In this document: in pieces, positions 35,666-39,750 of the stretch
Layout: every line of letters begins with the position of its first letter
Numbering within the stretch: the stretch's first letter is position 1
Origin: JADKAC01 sp964492065
GTDB taxonomy: Bacteria > Bacteroidota > Bacteroidia > Chitinophagales > BACL12
Reading direction: 5' to 3'
DNA length: 39,750 nt
Assembly: GCA_964492065.1 (NCBI GenBank)
Contig: CAZBHH010000024.1
Location: 1 to 39,750, forward strand
The notes under the pieces: generated by a model
What the model was told of the DNA's origin: nothing
What the model saw: only the letters and a program-made list of their open reading frames with translations
Database searches by the model: none
Made by a program: the position numbers and the translations under genes

Positions 35666-37300
35666 ATGAAAACTTTCTACACTACATTGTTATTTCTGGC
35701 AATTGCTGTACCGACCGGTCAGGTTATTGCCCAATTGATTGATCCTCCCTGTGAAATTCCGGGAGCGACGCTATGCGATAATATTGACGCTTATGTTTCC
35801 GGGGATCCCATCGGGCCGCAAGCCTCGTGGTGGACTACCTGGAGCGGCACCGAAGGCGGTGGCGAAGATGGACTGGTTAGTTCTGATTACGCTTATTCGG
35901 GATCTAACTCCATGATGATTTCTGAAGGAGGCACCAATGATGTTATCCTGAAGTTGGGCAACAAATCGGAAGGGTTTTACCGCCTCGAATGGATGATGTA
36001 TATACCCGACGGGAAAACCGGGTACTACAATATCCAGGACTCCGAGACGCCGGGGGTGGCCTGGAATCTCGAAATGCTGTTCGGCTTGTCCGATGTCGGA
36101 GTGCCCAGCGCCTCCGGGGAAGGCACCGTTTATAACCCCGCCGGTACCGGTGATTTTACTTATCCCGTCGATCAATGGTTTAAAGTGGAACACCTGATTA
36201 ACCTCGATGCCGATAATATGGATATCTATATCGACGGTGTATATGTGGGCAGCACTGCCTATACCGGCAATATCGGCGGCGTGGATTTTTATTCCATCGA
36301 CGCTAACTGCAAAAGCTATTTTGACGATATCCTGTTTACCGATGTAGTTAACGTAACCTACCAGGTGGACATTACCAATTATCTCGCCGCCGGCGCAGTA
36401 ATCAGTGAGGATGGAATGCGCATCGGCGGTAATTTCACCGATATCGGTTCTACATTACCCAACTGGACGCCCTCGGATGCCGCCTGTGCGATGGCAGATA
36501 TCGGCGGCAATATCTGGGAAATAACCGTTCAATATCCGTTGGGCTCCATTGGCTCTACGCTTCAGTTTAAATATGTGAACGGCGATTGGTTCCCCACCGG
36601 CGAAAATGAATACGACGATGGTGCGCCTTCCTTATTTGGCGAACTCGGATGCGGCGGCGATAACAGGGAAGTGGCTGTGCCTTCTGTCGATGCCACTTAT
36701 TTGTATTGCTGGGAAGAATGCGGGCCATGTGCAGTTACCTGCGTGCCTGCAGCGCCTACCGGGCTGTATGTTGACGGCATCACCGCCACAGACGCAACTA
36801 TTTATTGGACACCGGCACCGGGCACCGGCGTTACCAGAATCGTCGTTTGGGAACTCTCCACCGGTGAAGTGCACAAGTACCTCGAATGGGGCGGCGATGA
36901 ATTTTCCATTCCGGGAGATCTCACACCTTCCACTACTTACGGTGTGCGGCTGAGATCCGGATGTACAGAGGGCGAAGTTTGGACTCGCGGCACCGAGTTT
37001 ACCGAGTGGTATTATTTTACTACCGGTTCATTGCGCACCGGTGAATTTGCGCAGTCCGTAGCAGCGTATCCCAACCCGAATACAGGCAATTTCAGGGTGC
37101 AGATAAACGGCAATTCAAACTTTGAAACCGATGTTGAAGTGTATAATATGGCCGGTCAATTATTGATGAACCGGTCCATCACATCGGGTGATGAGATAAT
37201 TACCCTCGATATTCAATTGGAAAATGCATCACCCGGAAACTATATCGTCAAGGTGATTTCCGGTGAGAATATCACGATGCTACCTGTTATTATCGAATAA
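35666..37300 (+). CDS. Large secreted multi-domain T9SS protein
   Basis: This 544-aa protein has a signal peptide (about 1-23, ending GQVIAQ) and a jelly-roll or LamG-like module (about 45-225; WFKVEHLINLDADNMDIYID, then YFDDILFTDV). A starch-binding-like E-set module follows (about 228-330; YQVDITNYLAAG, MRIGGNFTDIGS, LQFKYVNGDWF), then a fibronectin III-like part (about 360-455; PTGLYVDGITATDATIYW). Residues 470-544 are a T9SS sorting domain (AAYPNPNTGNFRV). No enzyme motif is visible, so it is probably a surface binding protein or adhesin. A terminator follows. Confidence 0.83.
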   Translation: MKTFYTTLLFLAIAVPTGQVIAQLIDPPCEIPGATLCDNIDAYVSGDPIGPQASWWTTWSGTEGGGEDGLVSSDYAYSGSNSMMISEGGTNDVILKLGNKSEGFYRLEWMMYIPDGKTGYYNIQDSETPGVAWNLEMLFGLSDVGVPSASGEGTVYNPAGTGDFTYPVDQWFKVEHLINLDADNMDIYIDGVYVGSTAYTGNIGGVDFYSIDANCKSYFDDILFTDVVNVTYQVDITNYLAAGAVISEDGMRIGGNFTDIGSTLPNWTPSDAACAMADIGGNIWEITVQYPLGSIGSTLQFKYVNGDWFPTGENEYDDGAPSLFGELGCGGDNREVAVPSVDATYLYCWEECGPCAVTCVPAAPTGLYVDGITATDATIYWTPAPGTGVTRIVVWELSTGEVHKYLEWGGDEFSIPGDLTPSTTYGVRLRSGCTEGEVWTRGTEFTEWYYFTTGSLRTGEFAQSVAAYPNPNTGNFRVQINGNSNFETDVEVYNMAGQLLMNRSITSGDEIITLDIQLENASPGNYIVKVISGENITMLPVIIE

Positions 37301-37321
37301 CCTCTATTGTGTTATAATTGG

Positions 37322-37352
37322 AAAAAGGATTGCTGTCCGGCAATCCTTTTTC
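37322..37352 (+). terminator. Rho-independent terminator
   Basis: A 12-bp stem (AAAAAGGATTGC with GCAATCCTTTTT, 37322-37333 and 37340-37351) has a 6-nt loop and ends in T. It follows the large T9SS gene. Confidence 0.85.
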
Positions 37353-37472
37353 TTTGGCAGTGGGCGATATCCGAAACATGTAAGAGGCCTGAAAATCAGC
37401 AGGCGGTAAACAGTGGTTGAGGAAATAAACCTTACCGGAAGGCACCCCGTCAATAATGCGTTTCTGTTTCAT

Positions 37473-38099
37473 TCACCAGTCTTCAGGCAGTAATTGCCGC
37501 TTTTCAAAAATGTATTTGGTGTTTTTGTCAGCAAGCCATTGCATGGGCTTTAATATGCCAAAAATATTCACTGCAATCCCCAGCGGAATACCAATAAAAT
37601 AATCTGCCGGTGTAGCTAAATGTTCCTGCTGTACAATTGTAAAAAAGAAGTAAACACAGGGAGCGAAGAACAGCCAGCAACATATTAATCCCGCATTGTA
37701 CAGTGTTTTTCCCCTGAGATTGAAGAAAAAGGTGTGTGCCACTATATTGCCGAGTGAAATTAAGATGGTAGTCATTCCGATCCATAGATATTCATCGCCT
37801 GCCAGTATGGCAAGCAGATATATAGACCAACCTTCATAGACATTGATAATTAATGATGTGTTACTGTTCAGCGGATACCGGTCGGGACTGTCGCTGTTAA
37901 ATACTTTGCGATTAATCATTCCCGGGAAAGTGCCTGCAATCCGGTACTCTTCCGATTGATGGAATAACAGGGCAACCAGGCTGAGCTGCATTAACAGTTG
38001 ATAATGCGTTAGTGTTGAATGAGTAAAATATAAGATTATAAGTATAATAACACCTGTAATCCCGCCGATATCGAACCAATGTCTGCGCAAAAAATCCAT
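37473..38099 (-). CDS. HXXEE-domain membrane protein
   Basis: This 208-aa integral membrane protein has about six helices and the HXXEE signature FHQSEEYR (His47, Glu50, Glu51). Later blocks NVYEGWSIYLL and GNIVAHTFFFNL carry the conserved Asn, Glu and His that complete the family pattern. These polar residues inside the membrane suggest metal binding and a catalytic role, but no member has a firm function. It is transcribed alone, converging on the T9SS gene. Confidence 0.85.
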   Translation of the reverse strand: MDFLRRHWFDIGGITGVIILIILYFTHSTLTHYQLLMQLSLVALLFHQSEEYRIAGTFPGMINRKVFNSDSPDRYPLNSNTSLIINVYEGWSIYLLAILAGDEYLWIGMTTILISLGNIVAHTFFFNLRGKTLYNAGLICCWLFFAPCVYFFFTIVQQEHLATPADYFIGIPLGIAVNIFGILKPMQWLADKNTKYIFEKRQLLPEDW

Positions 38100-38173
38100 C
38101 TTTATAAATCTAACCGGGAATGCTTTCTGTTAATGCTGCATTTAGCAATTTATCACAATAGGTACAAGTCATT

Positions 38174-38848
38174 TTATCTTTTCTTCATTTCGCAAAATAC
38201 AGATGAATAATCAACTTCATAAATTTTAGTGTCAACATCGAAATTTGTTGCCAATTCGATGAAGTCGTTTTTTGAAAAAGTAATCGCTCTGAAACCGTCT
38301 TTACAAACTATTATTCCTTCTCGAGTATGATTATAGTCTATTTCGCCAATCAATCCTTCTGCTGCTTGTATTTGAAACCATTTAAGTCTTTCATTCCAAA
38401 AATGTTCAGAGTAACTTGAGACTAAAACGATACCTGTTGTTTTTGTAACACGTAAAGCTTCACCTATCAAGCGCTTTGGATCAATTTTAAAGGCCGAAAT
38501 TCCATTTTGAACACAGATTGTAACATCAAAAAATTCATCTGGAAATTTTAGATCAGAGGCATTCATAACATAATAGTCAATAGATTCAGAAATTTTATAT
38601 TGGTCATTCGCCAATTTTATGTTTTCTTCCGAAATATCTATTCCAACAACCTGTTTAGCCTTCTCAATTAACCTTGTCGCGACTCTACCATATCCACAGC
38701 CTAAATCTAATACTACATCATTTTTGCATATTTTTTCAAGGACAAAGACTATTTCTTCTTCAAGAAATTGTTTCACACGGTCAGTTGCAACTTCATAACA
38801 ACGTTGTAGTTTAGTTGAATTCAGTTTTTTAGAGTAATAATTTTTCAT
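38174..38848 (-). CDS. Class I SAM-dependent methyltransferase
   Basis: This 224-aa protein has a Rossmann-type methyltransferase domain: VVLDLGCGYGRVATRLI (motif I), QVVGIDISEENIKLA (acidic strand 2), DLKFPDEFFDVTICV (motif II) and the EALRVTKTTGIVLVS strand. The target is unknown; the general form is of the methyltransferase 11/25 group. The frame opens at 38884, but the first 12 residues come from DNA next to the direct repeat, so MKNYYSKKL at 38848 is the better start. The gene is markedly AT-richer than the genes to its left and borders the repeat and intron remnant, so horizontal gain is likely. Confidence 0.88.
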   Translation of the reverse strand: MKNYYSKKLNSTKLQRCYEVATDRVKQFLEEEIVFVLEKICKNDVVLDLGCGYGRVATRLIEKAKQVVGIDISEENIKLANDQYKISESIDYYVMNASDLKFPDEFFDVTICVQNGISAFKIDPKRLIGEALRVTKTTGIVLVSSYSEHFWNERLKWFQIQAAEGLIGEIDYNHTREGIIVCKDGFRAITFSKNDFIELATNFDVDTKIYEVDYSSVFCEMKKR

Positions 38849-38900
38849 TTTGCAAAATTCTTTCCTATCAATTGCCTTGCCCATAACGGCAATACGACGG

Positions 38901-38944
38901 AAAACCTTCCTTTTAAATCAAAAATATCAAATGTTGAGTGTATT
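38901..38944 (+). repeat. 44-bp direct repeat, copy A
   Basis: The 44 bp begin AAAACCTTCCTTTTAAATCA and match 39707-39750 with one mismatch (G to T at 38936). It lies just upstream of the methyltransferase gene. Confidence 0.9.
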
Positions 38945-39085
38945 TCGACGCTGCCGGCCTTCCTACACCCGAATGCCTGGCAAAAACCGGAATAAATAAT
39001 TTTTTTCTTGAAATTTACAAGACGTGTTGAGTTGGTGGGTTATGCAATTCACGGGTTTTCGACCTTAACAATTTTGGACTAAGAA

Positions 39086-39198
39086 GGGCCGTATGAATTG
39101 CGAATGCCATTAAAATTAAAAAACGAATGAATAATCGAGAGGTTCACGTACGGTTCTGTGAGAGGCTTAGGGGTGAAATTCCCCTTTGCCTACTCGAC
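39086..39198 (+). mobile_element. 3' end of a group II intron (domains V and VI), disrupted
   Basis: CCGTATGAA (39089-39097) pairs with TTCA..TACGG (39143-39153), leaving the two-base CG bulge, as in domain V. Domain VI follows (39157-39198): the GGC..GGGG/CCCC..GCC hairpin, a bulged branch-point A in GCCTACTC and the AC 3' end. The start of domain V is GGGCC where AGC or CGC is usual. Its loop is about 45 nt and not 4, so the element is almost certainly dead. No 5' intron end or reverse transcriptase lies in the window. The intron end abuts the 3' end of the lipoprotein gene. The rest of 38885-39200 holds only repeat copy A. Confidence 0.8.
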
Positions 39199-39200
39199 GT

Positions 39201-39635
39201 TTAATATTCATATAATATTTGTTCATTCCATCCGACAATATTAAGTGAGATTGAATTTTGTCCTTCAATTCGGAAAGGTGTTAAATCAAAATTTTTTGTT
39301 TTTTGAAAAACAGCAAGACATACTTGATTATTTGTCAGTTTAACTTTTACTGCTCTTTGTAATGGATATGCATTATAAAAGGCATTAGTGCTAAATAATT
39401 CCATTCCCCAAGGAGTTGCATCACATCCACTTGAACTTAATGTAACTTCTAAGCAATCACCATTTAAATTAACAGATATTATTGAATAATTTGTTGTTTC
39501 TATGTCGTTGAAATCATTTTCTGAAATAACTGAAGAAATAGATTCACAATTAGTTAAATTAGTTGTGTCATCATCTTTTGAACAAGAAGAAAAAAGAACT
39601 AAAACTAAACATAATAATAAAATAAGATGTTTCAT
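39201..39635 (-). CDS. Small lipoprotein, unknown function
   Basis: This 144-aa protein has a clear lipoprotein signal (LVLVLFSSC, Cys18) followed by SKDDD, the acidic stretch often seen after the lipidated Cys in Bacteroidota surface lipoproteins. The body has three further Cys and no recognised domain. It is AT-rich, lies between the intron remnant and repeat copy B, and probably belongs to the same imported unit. Confidence 0.8.
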   Translation of the reverse strand: MKHLILLLCLVLVLFSSCSKDDDTTNLTNCESISSVISENDFNDIETTNYSIISVNLNGDCLEVTLSSSGCDATPWGMELFSTNAFYNAYPLQRAVKVKLTNNQVCLAVFQKTKNFDLTPFRIEGQNSISLNIVGWNEQILYEY

Positions 39636-39706
39636 ATTTAAAATTATTGAGTTAAATTATTTTTCGTTGTTATTGGTTACAATCTCCACCAACGTCAGTC
39701 CGTCTA

Positions 39707-39750
39707 AAAACCTTCCTTTTAAATCAAAAATATCAAATGTTTAGTGTATT
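39707..39750 (+). repeat. 44-bp direct repeat, copy B
   Basis: Matches copy A at 43 of 44 positions and may continue past the window edge. The two copies are 806 bp apart and bracket the intron remnant and the lipoprotein gene. Confidence 0.9.

Noticed and set aside
37290..37472. 60-codon frame on the minus strand after the HXXEE gene
   Set aside because: It reads through a strong terminator and into the end of the T9SS gene.
38885..39200. Integron attC sites at the direct repeats
   Set aside because: An ACTCAAC-like box is present on the minus strand of copy A, but I find no matching GTTRRRY partner with the right stem, and copy B lacks the box.

Overview
The window reads as a chromosome segment of a member of the Bacteroidota. 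The tRNA promoter has the Bacteroidota form (TTTG, 20-nt gap, TAnnTTTG). Four proteins end in type IX secretion (T9SS) sorting domains. Many genes lack a clear Shine-Dalgarno, and much of the cargo (LVIVD-repeat lipoprotein, PASTA protein after ddl, HXXEE protein) is familiar from this phylum. Most of the window is dense with genes. The two ends are visibly AT-richer and look like accessory DNA.

Left end (1-4756). A decayed Cas12a (Cpf1) gene runs off the left edge. It has a good N-terminus, then a stop, a frameshift and what looks like the extreme C-terminus, so most of the effector appears to be deleted. An LLM-class flavin oxidoreductase follows, then a 916-aa STAND ATPase (DUF4062, NB-ARC, TPR-like helices) of a type used in signalling or phage defence. 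No CRISPR array is visible.

Centre-left (4993-13485). A secreted SGNH-like T9SS protein is followed by a cyanophycin cluster: synthetase cphA, divergent cyanophycinase cphB, and a convergent isoaspartyl peptidase. Together these could make the Asp-Arg storage polymer, cut it to beta-Asp-Arg, and split the dipeptide. Next come a lipoprotein MsrA and a divergent pair, a LuxC-like acyl-CoA reductase and a 2[4Fe-4S] ferredoxin.

Centre (13617-21007). Seven genes run in one direction with almost no gaps: ddl, a membrane PASTA protein, a large T9SS protein, a rhodanese, a DCC/DUF393 protein, a seven-haem cytochrome with TPRs, and a YihY-like membrane protein. After them come tRNA-Ser(TGA) with a textbook promoter and a 577-nt gene-free stretch that holds a candidate small RNA (promoter and strong terminator).

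Right half (21777-38099). This holds a DUF481 protein, mutS, a secreted esterase with a starch-binding-like module, oligopeptidase B, LVIVD and MarC proteins, a broken CBM48-like gene, a two-domain retropepsin-like aspartic protease, a large secreted adhesive or binding protein, and an HXXEE membrane protein.

Right end (38174-39750). This AT-rich stretch carries a methyltransferase, a small lipoprotein, a 44-bp direct repeat in two copies 806 bp apart, and the 3' end (domains V and VI) of a group II intron whose domain V seems to be interrupted. It looks like a cassette-style variable region.
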